Assembly: GCF_023100945.1 (NCBI RefSeq)
Contig: NZ_CP064689.1
Coordinates: 9,220,001-9,284,000, forward strand
DNA: 64,000 nucleotides
Direction of reading: 5' to 3'
From: Bradyrhizobium sp. 200
Lineage (GTDB): Bacteria; Pseudomonadota; Alphaproteobacteria; Rhizobiales; Xanthobacteraceae
Positions 15,766 through 24,653 of the stretch are shown here, in pieces. The notes below the pieces were generated by a model, which saw only the letters and a list, made by a program, of their open reading frames with translations, had not been told where the DNA came from and did no database searches. Both the position numbers and the translations under genes were made by a program. Numbering within the stretch: the first letter of the stretch is position 1; every line of letters starts with the position of its first letter.

Positions 15766-16224
15766 ATGGTCTACAGTCTAATTGTCAAAAAAGAGATCCG
15801 CAGGAGCTTCGATCATGTCAACAACCAACGTTGGGATGATGCTGCAAAGGGCCTAACACCAAACGCGTATCACTGGGTTGCCGGAGATCATGCGTTGGGG
15901 GGTGAGCGACATGGAAAGCAATCGGTGAAGCAGTGGTTCGAGCGCATGGGCCGTGTTTTCCCGAAGCTTCAGATAGATATTGAGCAGGTCGAGGTGACGG
16001 GTTGGCCATGGAATACCACAGTGTTCGTCAAGTGGCGGGCCAACGCGAGCCTACTTGACGGCCAAAGCTCGTATGTGAACAGGGGCGTCCACGTCTTCAA
16101 GTTGCGATGGGGCAAGGTTTATTCGATTGAGGAATACTTCGACTCGCAGGCTGCAGAACGAAGCCTCGCTATCCAAGCTCGTGCCGGTTTGGATGAAGCT
16201 GCGGCTGGACCAATCGTGAGCTAA
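15766..16224 (+). CDS. NTF2/SnoaL-like small-molecule binding protein
   Basis: A 152-residue protein from ATG 15766, with AGGGGG about 5 bases upstream. The opening helix (RRSFDHVNNQRWDDAAKGL) and the later strand pattern (VHVFKLRWGKVYSIEEYFDS) are those of the cone-shaped NTF2/SnoaL fold, found in polyketide cyclases and many uncharacterised stress or metabolic proteins. No catalytic residues can be assigned with confidence. A second protein of this fold lies at 18434-18865. Confidence 0.75.
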   Translation: MVYSLIVKKEIRRSFDHVNNQRWDDAAKGLTPNAYHWVAGDHALGGERHGKQSVKQWFERMGRVFPKLQIDIEQVEVTGWPWNTTVFVKWRANASLLDGQSSYVNRGVHVFKLRWGKVYSIEEYFDSQAAERSLAIQARAGLDEAAAGPIVS

Positions 16225-16268
16225 CGCGGATCATCCGTGTGATGCCGCCATCAGAACAAGGATATGTC

Positions 16269-17132
16269 ATGGCACAGCGCAATGCCGATCAGGTCGCCGA
16301 CTGGAAGGGCCAAAGCGGGGAGCGCTGGGTCGCCCACCAGGCCCGGCTCGATGCCAGGCTGGCGGTGTTCGGCCAGGCCGCGATCGAAGCCGCCGCGCCC
16401 GCGACGGGCGAGCGCGTGCTGGACGTCGGCTGCGGCGCGGGCGCGTCGAGTCTGGCTCTGGCCGCCCGCGTCGGCGCGCGTGGCCAAGTGCTGGGCGTGG
16501 ACATATCCGAACCGCTGATCGGCCGAGCGCGCGCGCTTGCGCCACAGGATACGCCGGCCCTGTTCCGGGTGGCCGACGCCAGCAGCGCCGAGCTGCCCGA
16601 GGGGGCGTTCGACATCCTGTTCTCGCGTTTCGGGGTGATGTTCTTCGACGATCCGACAGGGGCGTTCGCCCATATGCGCCGCGCGCTCCAGCCGGGCGGG
16701 CGGGTCGCTTTCGTCTGCTGGCGCGGCGCGGCCGAGAACGATTGGGTGCGCCTGCCGATGGGCGCGATCAAGGGCATCGTCCCGCCGACGGCGCCGCCCG
16801 ATCCCGAAGCGCCCGGCCCGTTCTCGTTCGGCGACCGGGGGCGGGTGGGTCGGATCCTGACGGCGGCCGGCTTCACCGATATCGCTATCGCGCCCTTCGA
16901 TGCTTCCATCCCGTTTGGCGAGGGCGCGACGCGGGACGCGGCGCTCGACGACGCGGTGAAGATGACGTTCGAGGTCGGCCCGCTGTCGCGCGCGCTCGCT
17001 GATCAGCCCGACGACATCCGCGCCCGCGCCTCGGCCGCGGTTCGTGCCGCCTTCGCGGGCCGCCCCGGCGAGGGGCCGGTGATGCTCGACAGAGCGACGT
17101 GGATCGTCACGGCGCGCAATCCGGCAAGCTGA
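16269..17132 (+). CDS. Class I SAM-dependent methyltransferase
   Basis: A 287-residue cytosolic methyltransferase of the UbiE/Methyltransf_11 type. The AdoMet motif I is VLDVGCGAGASS, motif II lies around GVDISEPLIGRAR, and motif IV/post-I around FDILFSRFGVMFFDD. The ATG at 16269 is preferred over one 30 bases upstream because AAGGA precedes it and family members begin near AQRNADQVADW. The substrate is unknown. A terminator-like hairpin follows within 20 bases. Confidence 0.85.
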   Translation: MAQRNADQVADWKGQSGERWVAHQARLDARLAVFGQAAIEAAAPATGERVLDVGCGAGASSLALAARVGARGQVLGVDISEPLIGRARALAPQDTPALFRVADASSAELPEGAFDILFSRFGVMFFDDPTGAFAHMRRALQPGGRVAFVCWRGAAENDWVRLPMGAIKGIVPPTAPPDPEAPGPFSFGDRGRVGRILTAAGFTDIAIAPFDASIPFGEGATRDAALDDAVKMTFEVGPLSRALADQPDDIRARASAAVRAAFAGRPGEGPVMLDRATWIVTARNPAS

Positions 17133-17148
17133 CAGGGATTAGCAGGAG

Positions 17149-17181
17149 AGACGCCCCGCTCGGTGGAGGGGGGCGTCTTTG
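17149..17181 (+). terminator. Rho-independent terminator after the methyltransferase gene
   Basis: The arms AGACGCCCC (17149-17157) and GGGGCGTCT (17170-17178) are perfect inverted copies, followed by a short T run. Confidence 0.7.
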
Positions 17182-17294
17182 GCCGGTCAGCGGGACCAGA
17201 TGAGGGCGTATTCGCCGGCGGTCTCGGTCTCGGAGAGTAGAGAGTTAGTTAGTTGGCCAATCGGTCAGGGTACGCAGAAGAGATGGGTGCTGAC

Positions 17295-17564
17295 ATGAGT
17301 CACCGGCTTATCGATGCCGCTCCCTCGAATGCGTCCGAGCTCTCCGCTTATGTGGAGAGTCTCCGCGAGCACTTGCTGGCGCATCCGGAGGAATGGGAGC
17401 AGGTTACGCTGGACCAATATCTCGAAGCTTTCGCAGCTGTGCTGCGAGACCATCAAGGGCCGAGCCCCCTTGGCCAAAGCCGCCTCCTGGACGGGCATGA
17501 GCGGGAAAGCATGCCTTACGCCGTCCTTGCTCGACTGCTGCATGCGGCCAGCATCTACGAGTAG
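17295..17564 (+). CDS. Small uncharacterised protein, DUF7660-like
   Basis: An 89-residue acidic, soluble protein from ATG 17295. The pattern of a helix, then HPEEWEQVTLDQYLEAFAAV, then a polar tail resembles the small DUF7660 family (L..HP.eWen.tL..yLEA), for which no function is known. There is no signal peptide or membrane segment. A reading from 17253 adds 14 residues without a better ribosome site. The family assignment is tentative. Confidence 0.6.
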   Translation: MSHRLIDAAPSNASELSAYVESLREHLLAHPEEWEQVTLDQYLEAFAAVLRDHQGPSPLGQSRLLDGHERESMPYAVLARLLHAASIYE

Positions 17565-17693
17565 CCCTGACGCGCCTTCGGTTGACCCTGGCGAGCCGGA
17601 GCGAATTCGATCGAGCGATCGCCGGCAACATCGTGCGAATACGGCTTTCAACTTCGTCCTGAACCAGGACTTGCGGCGGCGCTTGTCATCTTC

Positions 17694-18095
17694 GTGACGG
17701 GGTATTGGGGACTGCACATCGCGATTTATGGCATCGAAGGAAACGCGGGGACGCTGGCTGGCGAGCGGCTGACGCATACGCCGAACCCCGAGCATCCGCA
17801 TGGCATGCACGGCACCGCTGCGACAGCGTCGACGGCTGAGGCCGCCTACCGCGCCGCAATGGACCGCATGCACGACCCCATGATGCAAGGCATCGCCAAT
17901 GCCGATCCCGACACGGCCTTCGTGCTCGGCATGATTCCTCACCATCAAGGCGCGGTGGACATGGCCGAGATCGTCCTGAAGTTCGGCAAGGACACCCGAA
18001 ACCAGCACTTTGCTCGCGAGATCATCAACACCCAGAGGCGCGAGATCGGCGAGATGCGCGAGTGGCTCAAGCAGAAGAACATCCCGCAACCATGA
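17694..18095 (+). CDS. DUF305 protein, possibly truncated at the N-terminus
   Basis: About 133 residues from GTG 17694. The C-terminal two thirds is a clear DUF305 domain: MDRMHDPMMQGI, FVLGMIPHHQGAVDMAEIVL (the HHQ/DMA core) and a final helix EIGEMREWLKQ. DUF305 proteins are exported and often linked to copper handling. The frame is open upstream and encodes a hydrophobic GLAAALVIFVTGYWGLHIA segment that would serve as the membrane anchor, but no ATG is present there, so the true start is unclear or lost. PCu(A)C lies 1.8 kb downstream. Confidence 0.72.
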   Translation: MTGYWGLHIAIYGIEGNAGTLAGERLTHTPNPEHPHGMHGTAATASTAEAAYRAAMDRMHDPMMQGIANADPDTAFVLGMIPHHQGAVDMAEIVLKFGKDTRNQHFAREIINTQRREIGEMREWLKQKNIPQP

Positions 18096-18108
18096 GGAAA
18101 GGCGATGA

Positions 18109-18294
18109 GCACGAACCGACCGTACAGCGGTTCACGCCTTCCCGGCGCCCGCGCTTTCGGTGAAAGTCGCCGTCGATCTTGGCTATGAGAGCGCGGGCAG
18201 CCTCGTCACGATGTTCAAGAAGGCGCTCGGAACATCGCCGGGTCGGTACATGGCTGAGCGGCAGGGCGCCACCTTCGCGTCCCTCGGGGTTTGA
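18109..18294 (+). pseudogene. Remnant of an AraC-family regulator (C-terminal DNA-binding part)
   Basis: In one frame, HAFPAPALSVKVAVDLGYES runs into LVTMFKKALGTSPGRYM and stops at 18292-18294. The second part is the last helix-turn-helix of AraC proteins (LGYeS..sl..mFKk.lG.SPgrY). The first part resembles the start of the domain (HadPa..WSV), and the middle is missing, so an internal deletion joined the ends. There is no start codon of its own and it is not expected to work. Confidence 0.65.
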
Positions 18295-18433
18295 TGGCGC
18301 TGTATATGCCGCCAATCGCGCACTCCTTCCGCGACGGGTCATCTCCGATCGCAGATATGCTATCTGCCTAAACCGAGACTCGTGCAGCAAATCTCTTGCC
18401 GGCTGATCTCACCCACGCCGCCGCAAGTGGGGA

Positions 18434-18865
18434 TCAGATGATCCTGTGTTGCTTCAGAACGGCTTGCTCATCCCCCGATACCCATCCAAAGATCTTTGGC
18501 GTGTCTTCAAGATGCTGCACCAGGTAATGGACCTCAAAATCGATTGAAATATCCGGTTCACTGCCTCGATCGTAGATGGCGGTCCAAGCGACGTGCGCCA
18601 GGCAGTGGTGCTCGTCGATAGGCGCGATGCGGACATTACGGAGTCGCATGTCTTTCGTACCGATTCGGCGATAATTTTCGAATCCCTGCTGCATCACCTG
18701 CTTCAGGTGCTCGTCATTCCGGCCGACACTGACGCCAGCCGGAGACGCGGCGACGAACGCAGCGGCGTATGAAGATGCCACCTCGTCCATGTCCACTTCA
18801 TCCGTGAGCGCCATTCGGAACAGCTCCCCGTAGCGCTCAAACAATTCCTTTACGCTATTCTCCAT
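18434..18865 (-). CDS. NTF2/SnoaL-like protein
   Basis: A 143-residue soluble protein from ATG 18865. An opening helix (SVKELFERYGELFRMALT), a central segment (NYRRIGTKDMRLRNVRIAPI) and later strands (CLAHVAWTAIYDR, ISIDFEVHYLVQ) fit the NTF2-like fold. No catalytic motif stands out. It is transcribed alone, with no close neighbour on its strand. Confidence 0.72.
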   Translation of the reverse strand: MENSVKELFERYGELFRMALTDEVDMDEVASSYAAAFVAASPAGVSVGRNDEHLKQVMQQGFENYRRIGTKDMRLRNVRIAPIDEHHCLAHVAWTAIYDRGSEPDISIDFEVHYLVQHLEDTPKIFGWVSGDEQAVLKQHRII

Positions 18866-19108
18866 AAGCGCCTCCCGAAGATCGCAGTCGTAGCAACTTT
18901 GGCGAGTCCAGGATGCTTGCTGCGGTCTCCGCTGTCGAACGGCTGGAATACCATCGCGTTCCCGCGGAAACGTGGCTATCAGCGTCATCCACGCTGGGGC
19001 GCCAAATTTTTGGGCTATTCCTGAAATTTGCCAGCCGACCTCATCCCACGCCGGGCCGCAATTCTTGATGAACTCGGGGCGTGTTTTTCCGGGCGCCCCG
19101 CGGTCAAC

Positions 19109-19321
19109 TCACGCGGCGGAGTGGATCGGGGCGTTGCCGGAAGCCGCGTAACAGAAAGCCTCATAATAGGCTTCCAGTTCCGCAACGGCGCGATGCTCCC
19201 ATTCCTTGGCTTGCGCCAGGAGAGAACAGCTATGAAGCGGCCGGAAGGCCGCGGTTTGGCGGTACAATGACGCAATGGTGCGGTATCGGCGAACGTTTTC
19301 CATGATGGCCATGCCGTTCAT
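19109..19321 (-). CDS. Small uncharacterised protein with a Tyr/Trp-rich helical core
   Basis: A 70-residue protein from ATG 19321, with GGGGAG 8 bases upstream. The core YRTIASLYRQTAAFRPLHS and AQAKEWEHRAVAELEAYYEA is amphipathic and predicted helical, and resembles short proteins scattered through Bradyrhizobium genomes. No function is known. It is soluble, without signal peptide. Confidence 0.55.
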   Translation of the reverse strand: MNGMAIMENVRRYRTIASLYRQTAAFRPLHSCSLLAQAKEWEHRAVAELEAYYEAFCYAASGNAPIHSAA

Positions 19322-19940
19322 GTTCGGATCTCCCCTTTCTTTCCCGGCACGAATTTGCGGCAGAACGATTTTCGATTAGTTAGCGGGAGTGGAAGAGAGA
19401 TCGTGTGGTTTCCGAACTGTTGACGGCGGACGCTCAACGAACGGGTGCGGTACGATGCGGTCCCCTTCGGAGTCCGCAAGCTCGACCGCCTCACTCATCC
19501 CTGCGAATTGTCTCCGGCGGCTTTGACGAACGCTCGCTCGAACAGACGACGTCATTCAGCAAGAGAGACAGGCTGCCCCCATCGAGCCCCCATGCGGGCA
19601 GCAGTGTGCGGGCACAATACGCCAGCCCGATCCCGAGAAGCGATGCGCATACGAGCGTGGCAGCGAACGGCCAGGCCACTCGCTTTCTTTGCGGTGACGG
19701 TTGCAGGCTGGCGGCCGCAACGGCTGAGATTTGGTTCGAGCTGGGCACTGGTCAGGATCCTGGCTGGAGAATGATGCGTTCGAGACCAGCCATCGCCGAT
19801 CGCGATGGCCCGGCATTGTTGGTCCGGCGCGTAATGCCGAACACACGGCGCCGCCACAGCGCACGGACATCGCGCGATCTGGCGAGAGCCTATTCGACGC
19901 TCAAGGGCGGGAGCCCTTTCCCAGGCAGCGCACGCGCACC
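19322..19940. other. 619-bp stretch with no confident gene
   Basis: Apart from the weak membrane-protein candidate at 19491-19748 nothing coding is convincing. No strong promoter, repeat or RNA gene was seen. Confidence 0.4.
19491..19748 (-). CDS. Possible small single-helix membrane protein
   Basis: An 85-residue candidate from GTG 19748 with AGGA 9 bases upstream. A basic segment (QRKRVAW) precedes one hydrophobic helix (FAATLVCASLLGIGLAYCA). No family is recognised, and the tail after the helix looks random. It may be spurious. Confidence 0.3.
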   Translation of the reverse strand: MPSSNQISAVAAASLQPSPQRKRVAWPFAATLVCASLLGIGLAYCARTLLPAWGLDGGSLSLLLNDVVCSSERSSKPPETIRRDE

Positions 19941-20453
19941 TTAATGGTGCTTGTGCTGCGTGACGCCGCTGACCGCCGCGCCGGGATTTTCCTCGACGTT
20001 GTAGACGATCTCGACAGGCCCGGCCTTCTCGAACACCAGCGTGCCCTTCACCTTCTGGCCGAGCTGGAAGGGCTCCTTGAGGCCGAGCAGCAGGATACGA
20101 TAGGAGCCGGGCTTGAGCTCAACGGTCTTGCCCGGCTTGATCTCGATGCCGTTTGCGAGCGCGCGCGTCTTCGACATGCCGTTCACTTCGACCACCTCGT
20201 GCACCTCGATCTGGCCCGCCACGGGCGATTCGCCTCCTATCAGTCGATCCGCAGTCTTTCCCTTGTTGGTGATGGTGAGATAGCCGCCCGCGATGTTGGC
20301 GTCTTTCGGGGTCGGGCGTGACCAGGGGTGCCCGATATCGATTGCGCCGACCTTGAACTCGTGCGCGCCGGCCGCGGTCGCAATGAGCAAACTCGCCGCG
20401 ACAAAAACGGCCGCGGTGAAAAACACAAAGATATCTCTGATGATGGTTGTCAT
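19941..20453 (-). CDS. Periplasmic copper chaperone of the PCu(A)C family
   Basis: A 170-residue exported protein. The signal peptide (VFFTAAVFVAASLLIATAAG) ends near AHEF. The mature domain carries the PCu(A)C pattern: HPWSRPTP, GGYLTITNKG, then EVHEVVEVNGM with ligand His and Met, and the final GSYRILLLGLKEP. The C-terminus HKHH adds further histidines. Such proteins deliver Cu(I) to cytochrome oxidase assembly factors (Sco, CuA/CuB sites). The gene is divergent from the outer-membrane protein at 20784, with about 330 bp between. Confidence 0.88.
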   Translation of the reverse strand: MTTIIRDIFVFFTAAVFVAASLLIATAAGAHEFKVGAIDIGHPWSRPTPKDANIAGGYLTITNKGKTADRLIGGESPVAGQIEVHEVVEVNGMSKTRALANGIEIKPGKTVELKPGSYRILLLGLKEPFQLGQKVKGTLVFEKAGPVEIVYNVEENPGAAVSGVTQHKHH

Positions 20454-20783
20454 GATTGTCCTACTCCGATACGCGCGCTGGACGACAAAGCGTGTAGAGA
20501 AACAATCAGACGTGAATACGGCTGGTGCTCGCCGCCATTGCGGCTACCGCCGGACGTGATTGCGGCTGCCGCATCGCGACGCGAAAACAAATCGGACGCA
20601 CAACCGGCGATCGAGCTACGCCTCTTTCGCCATTCGCTCAACACGCGACAGCCACACGGATGCCGCGCCCGCGATGACGTCTTCGCTTTTCCGCTTCTCT
20701 TCCGTCGCCAGCAAGCCGCGCTTCTCGCATGATCCAGTCAATCTCGCGCCCGATTGCGATGGCTAATCGTCGGGCAGTGAGTA
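20454..20783. other. 330-bp intergenic gap between divergent copper-chaperone and outer-membrane genes
   Basis: It must hold the promoters of both flanking genes. No convincing coding frame and no clear palindromic operator was found by eye. Confidence 0.5.
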
Positions 20784-21944
20784 ATGGGGGCGTATGTGTG
20801 TGCGTATCGTGCAAGGCCGGCTGCCGGTCTCTTTTCATCCATGATGCTCTTTCTTGCGCTACCTGCAGAAGCGCATCATCCGGGCGGCGGCGGCAATACC
20901 GGTAGCGGCGGGCCCATCAACACCATCTCGGCCGATACGCTTTCCGAAGGACTGATCGCCGCATCGGTCCGCTACGAGTTCATCCGGCTGGGCCAGCTCA
21001 GCGATGCCGATCTGCTCGCCGCGGCAGCCAAGGGCACGCATGCGCATTCGATCCGCTCGATCGATGCCGTCTCGCTTTCGGTCGCCTATGGCATCACCAA
21101 CGACTTGACCGTTGCCGTTCGCGCCACCGGCGTCCGCCGCTCGGGCATCAGCGAGCCCGCCGAGGACATGCTGAGCGGCGGTCACATGGGCATGATGAAT
21201 GCGAACGACATGAGCAGCCTGATGAGCCCCGACGGCATCAACAGGCGCGGCAACTCGGCAGGGTTCGGCGACGTGACCATGCTGGGGCAATATCGCTTCC
21301 ACAACAACGCGCAGACGGGAACGTCGGCCGCCGTGCTGTTTGGCTTCAAGGCGCCGACCGGCAGCACCGACCGGCGCGACGCTTACGGCCAGCTTTTCCA
21401 GGCCGAATTTCAGCCGGGCTCGGGCTCGTGGGACGGCCTGTTCGGCGCCGCCTTCACCAAGCGCACCGGTCGCTGGTCGTTCGACGTGAGCGGTCTCTAT
21501 TATCTGATCAGCACGGGCACCCAGAACACCAATCTCGGCGACCGCTTCCTGTTCGGCACCGCCGTGTCGTATCGCCTGGTCGGCGCCACCGGCTCGTCGA
21601 AAGAGGTGGAGTTGCACGAGTACTGCATGCAGCCCCGAAACCAGTTGCAGGAGCATTGTCTCTATCACGCCAACCATGACCACAGCGACATGATGAAGAC
21701 GCCCTACACGCTCGACCTCGTTCTCGAGCTCAATGGCGAGTGGCACGACAAGCAGCGGATCGCCGGCATTCCCGACCCCAATTCGGGCGGCACCACGGTC
21801 TATCTCTCACCCGGCGTGCGCGTGGGCTTCGACCGGTTCTCGGGCTTTGTCTCCGTCGGGGTGCCGATCATCAACCAGCACAACGGCGTTCAGTCCAAGC
21901 CGGACTATCGCGTGCTCACAGGAATCGGCGCGCGGCTGAACTGA
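20784..21944 (+). CDS. Outer-membrane beta-barrel transporter-like protein
   Basis: A 386-residue exported protein. A signal peptide (GLFSSMMLFLALPAEA) is followed by a glycine-rich HHPGGGG segment. Repeating amphipathic strands ending in aromatic residues follow (SLSVAYGITNDLTVAVRATG, WSFDVSGLYYLI, FSGFVSVGVPI), with a last strand YRVLTGIGARLN suited to BAM recognition. The His/Met-rich loop near EDMLSGGHMGMMNANDM and a second near HANHDHSDMM suggest metal binding. Next to PCu(A)C, a role in copper passage is plausible but inferred. The fold resembles the MetA/phenol-pathway transporter family. Confidence 0.78.
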   Translation: MGAYVCAYRARPAAGLFSSMMLFLALPAEAHHPGGGGNTGSGGPINTISADTLSEGLIAASVRYEFIRLGQLSDADLLAAAAKGTHAHSIRSIDAVSLSVAYGITNDLTVAVRATGVRRSGISEPAEDMLSGGHMGMMNANDMSSLMSPDGINRRGNSAGFGDVTMLGQYRFHNNAQTGTSAAVLFGFKAPTGSTDRRDAYGQLFQAEFQPGSGSWDGLFGAAFTKRTGRWSFDVSGLYYLISTGTQNTNLGDRFLFGTAVSYRLVGATGSSKEVELHEYCMQPRNQLQEHCLYHANHDHSDMMKTPYTLDLVLELNGEWHDKQRIAGIPDPNSGGTTVYLSPGVRVGFDRFSGFVSVGVPIINQHNGVQSKPDYRVLTGIGARLN

Positions 21945-21970
21945 GCGCGGAAGTCGGCGGCCCTCGCCGT

Positions 21971-22009
21971 TTGACGGCCGTGCTATTCTGGCTATAATCT
22001 GGCCAGAAT
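21971..22009 (+). promoter_or_regulatory. Toxin-antitoxin promoter with operator palindrome over the -10 box
   Basis: TTGACG (21971-21976) and TATAAT (21993-21998) are 16 bp apart. The arms ATTCTGGC (21985-21992) and GCCAGAAT (22002-22009) flank the -10 box exactly. The toxin ATG at 22008 lies inside the right arm, only about 10 bases after TATAAT, so the transcript is probably leaderless. Phd/YefM antitoxins are known to autorepress through such sites. Confidence 0.75.
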
Positions 22010-22301
22010 GCCTTTCGCCATAATACTTGCTCCGGAAGCTGTCGAAGACCTCAAGAGGCTGACGGCGAATGTTCGGGCAACGGTGCGGACTGCGCTCGAC
22101 ACGCATCTGCGACAGGCGCCCGAAAAGGCAAGCCGTAGCCGCATCAAGCGATTGCGGGGGTTACGCCGTCCGCAATATCGGCTGCGCGTGGACGAAGTCC
22201 GGGTGTTCTATGATGTTTCCGGCACGACCGTCGAAGTTTTGGCGATCGTAGCCAAATCGGAGGCTGAGTCATGGCTCGCACAGTTCGGAAATCCGGGATG
22301 A
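22008..22301 (+). CDS. RelE/ParE-family toxin
   Basis: A 97-residue basic protein with the RelE/ParE fold pattern: ILAPEAVEDLKRL, then RSRIKRLRGLRRPQYRLRVD, then EVRVFYDVSGTTVEVLAIV. The RLRVDEVRVFYDV segment is the usual active-site strand. Members either cut ribosome-bound mRNA (RelE) or poison gyrase (ParE); this cannot be decided here. The toxin gene comes first and overlaps the antitoxin by 31 bp, the reverse of the usual order. Confidence 0.87.
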   Translation: MPFAIILAPEAVEDLKRLTANVRATVRTALDTHLRQAPEKASRSRIKRLRGLRRPQYRLRVDEVRVFYDVSGTTVEVLAIVAKSEAESWLAQFGNPG

Positions 22302-22546
22302 AGGAAGTTCCCCTGTCCGAAATCAAGGACGATCTGTCTCGGTTCCTTCGCGAGGCGGAGACCCAGGAAATAGTCATAACCCGCCACGGCAAACCGGCGG
22401 GCGTGCTGATCGGCTTCGAATCGGAAGAGGACTGGTTCGAATACCGTCTCGAACATGACCCGCGCTTCCTGCGTCGTATCGAACAGGCGCGCAGCAGTTT
22501 GAGCGCTGGACTGGGGGTCAGGCTCGAAGACATTGAACAGGAATAG
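22271..22546 (+). CDS. Phd/YefM-family antitoxin
   Basis: A 91-residue protein. The N-terminal DNA-binding Phd/YefM domain is clear (MKEVPLSEIKDDLSRFLREA, then IVITRHGKPAGVLIGFES). The acidic C-terminal part (EEDWFEYRLEHDPRFLRRIE) would bind and block the toxin. Expected to act as repressor at the palindrome upstream of the toxin. A later ATG (MKEVPL) is a possible alternative start. Confidence 0.88.
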   Translation: MARTVRKSGMKEVPLSEIKDDLSRFLREAETQEIVITRHGKPAGVLIGFESEEDWFEYRLEHDPRFLRRIEQARSSLSAGLGVRLEDIEQE

Positions 22547-22745
22547 GGCGCCCGCCACGCCTCGTCAAGGAATGCGCGCCCGGGCGGGCGTGTCACCGAC
22601 ATGGCGTAGATCGAGGACAATTTCATAGCGCCACGGCGAAGCGATGGCGCGCCTGTCTGCATCGGCTGCAATGGGCCGGTAAATCAGCTTATTGGCCAAG
22701 CGCAAGAAGCGAAACATCTGGACGACTGGAAGCTTGCAACGGACG

Positions 22746-24443
22746 TCACGCGGCGCGGATGTTGCCGAGGAATTTTCCGGTTTCGGTCTCGAGCTGCTCG
22801 GATTGCGAGGTGAGCTGGGCGGCGGCATTCAGGACGAGGGTCGCGGCAGCGTCGACCTTGCTCGACGCTTCTCGCACGCCCGCGATGTTTTGCATCACCT
22901 CCTGGGCGCCCTGCGCTGCCTGCTGCACGCTGCGGGCAATCTCGTTGGTCGCGGCGCCCTGCTCCTCGACGGCAGCAGCAATGGAGCCGGTGATTTCATT
23001 CATCTGCCCGATCGTGGTTCCGATTTCGCGGATGGCGTTGACTGTCGAGCCGGTCGCATCGCGAATTTCCTGGATCTGGCTGGTGATTTCGTCAGTGGCC
23101 TTGGCGGTCTGCGACGACAGCGCCTTGACCTCGTTGGCCACGACGGCAAAACCCCTGCCGGCTTCGCCGGCCCGGGCGGCCTCGATGGTCGCGTTCAAGG
23201 CCAGCAGGTTGGTCTGTCCCGCGATGGTCTGGATCAGCGCCATGACCTCGCCGATCTTCTGGGAAGCCTCGACTAGGCGTCCGACCATGGCCTCGGTTCG
23301 GGTTGCCTGCCCGACCGCATTCTGGGCGATGGACGAAGACTGGGTGACCTGCCGGGCGATCTCCTGGATCGAGGACGACAGCTCCTCCGCGGAAGCCGCT
23401 ACCGTCTGAACGTTCGAGGCCGTCTGCTCGGCGGCGGCCGCGACTTTCGCGCTCTGGCCCGTGGTCCCCACTGCGATCGTGGACATCGAGGAGGCGGAAT
23501 TCTGCAGCTCGTCGGCGGCGGTGGCGGTGCCCCGGATCACCCCGCCGATGCTGCGCTCGAACTCGTCGGCGATGCGGGACAAATCCGTCCGCCGCTCCTC
23601 GACGGAACGAACCTTCATCGCTTCCTGCTCGGTGCGGAGCCGCGTCGTCTCGACCAGATGATCCCTAAAGACCTGGAGGCTTCGCGCAATCCGGCCGATT
23701 TCATTGGTCCGGTCAACGAATGGAATGTCGGCGGCAAAATTGCCCTTGGCCAGTTCATCCATCGCCGAGCAGGTTCTCTCGAGCGGACCGACCAGGCCGC
23801 GGCCAAGCCAGAACGCAGCGAATGCCGCGATCGCGAGCCCGGCCAGTCCGGCGATCCCGGCCCAGATCATCCGGCGAAATACCACGGCGTCGATATCGTC
23901 GACATAGGCGCCCGCCTGAAGCGCCAGAAGCTTGTCGCCGGAGCCAAAGGCCCCGACATAGGAAACCTTGCGGAGTTCGGCGCCGCCGGCCGACCGGGGC
24001 GCCAGATATTCGACAAAGCCGCCGCCGGCGCGCGCCGTCCGCACGATGTCCTGGATCAAGAGCTTGCCGCTCTTGTCCTTGAAGTCCCAGCGGTTGACGT
24101 TGATGTATTTGGGATTGGCATGCACATAGGTGACGCCGGCGTCGGCGCTTCCCGTGCCGTAGACGCCGATATAGTCCGAGTATTCGCCCCAGCGCATGGC
24201 GCTGATCGAGGCAAAGGCCATCTGGCGCGCCTGGTCCGGCGCGACTCGGCCGGCCTTGGCCTCGCCCTCATAGTGGGCCAGAATCTTGACCGCAGCCTCG
24301 ACCAAATCGCGGACCGTGGTGCGCCGCTCGTCCAGCACCGCGTCGCGCAACACCAGGATCTGCAGGGCGGAGACGGCAACCAGCACGATGGTCAGCGCCG
24401 CAATGATCATCGCAAATCGCTGATAGACGGTGAGGTTGCGCAT
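22746..24443 (-). CDS. Methyl-accepting chemotaxis protein with a single Cache sensor
   Basis: A 565-residue chemoreceptor from ATG 24443 ([10 protein letters not shown]). The first membrane helix is [21 protein letters not shown] periplasmic sCache_2-like domain (about 40-180) holds [11 protein letters not shown] and [11 protein letters not shown], typical of receptors for small organic acids. The second helix lies near [24 protein letters not shown] domain precedes the long signalling helix with the hairpin tip around [20 protein letters not shown] and [14 protein letters not shown]. It reports to CheA/CheW, which are not in this window. It is a single gene. Confidence 0.93.
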   Translation of the reverse strand: MRNLTVYQRFAMIIAALTIVLVAVSALQILVLRDAVLDERRTTVRDLVEAAVKILAHYEGEAKAGRVAPDQARQMAFASISAMRWGEYSDYIGVYGTGSADAGVTYVHANPKYINVNRWDFKDKSGKLLIQDIVRTARAGGGFVEYLAPRSAGGAELRKVSYVGAFGSGDKLLALQAGAYVDDIDAVVFRRMIWAGIAGLAGLAIAAFAAFWLGRGLVGPLERTCSAMDELAKGNFAADIPFVDRTNEIGRIARSLQVFRDHLVETTRLRTEQEAMKVRSVEERRTDLSRIADEFERSIGGVIRGTATAADELQNSASSMSTIAVGTTGQSAKVAAAAEQTASNVQTVAASAEELSSSIQEIARQVTQSSSIAQNAVGQATRTEAMVGRLVEASQKIGEVMALIQTIAGQTNLLALNATIEAARAGEAGRGFAVVANEVKALSSQTAKATDEITSQIQEIRDATGSTVNAIREIGTTIGQMNEITGSIAAAVEEQGAATNEIARSVQQAAQGAQEVMQNIAGVREASSKVDAAATLVLNAAAQLTSQSEQLETETGKFLGNIRAA

Positions 24444-24653
24444 GTCGCTTCTCTTCCTGTTGGTTGATAACTCGTACCAATACAACGTTAATCGACTGTT
24501 ATCGGGTTGCGCGGATAGTCTGCGGCGTCCGATCGCGAGAATCGGCGCTTGAAATGGCGGTGTCGCGGCGACACAATGGCCCATCCTTCAAACGCGACGC
24601 ACCAATGATCCACGCACCGTACGGATGGCATGGTGCGGTAAGAGTGACCCATA

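Noticed and set aside
15123..15839. 238-codon frame after the oxidoreductase gene
   Set aside because: It lies out of frame with the methyltransferase-family protein and has no membrane pattern.
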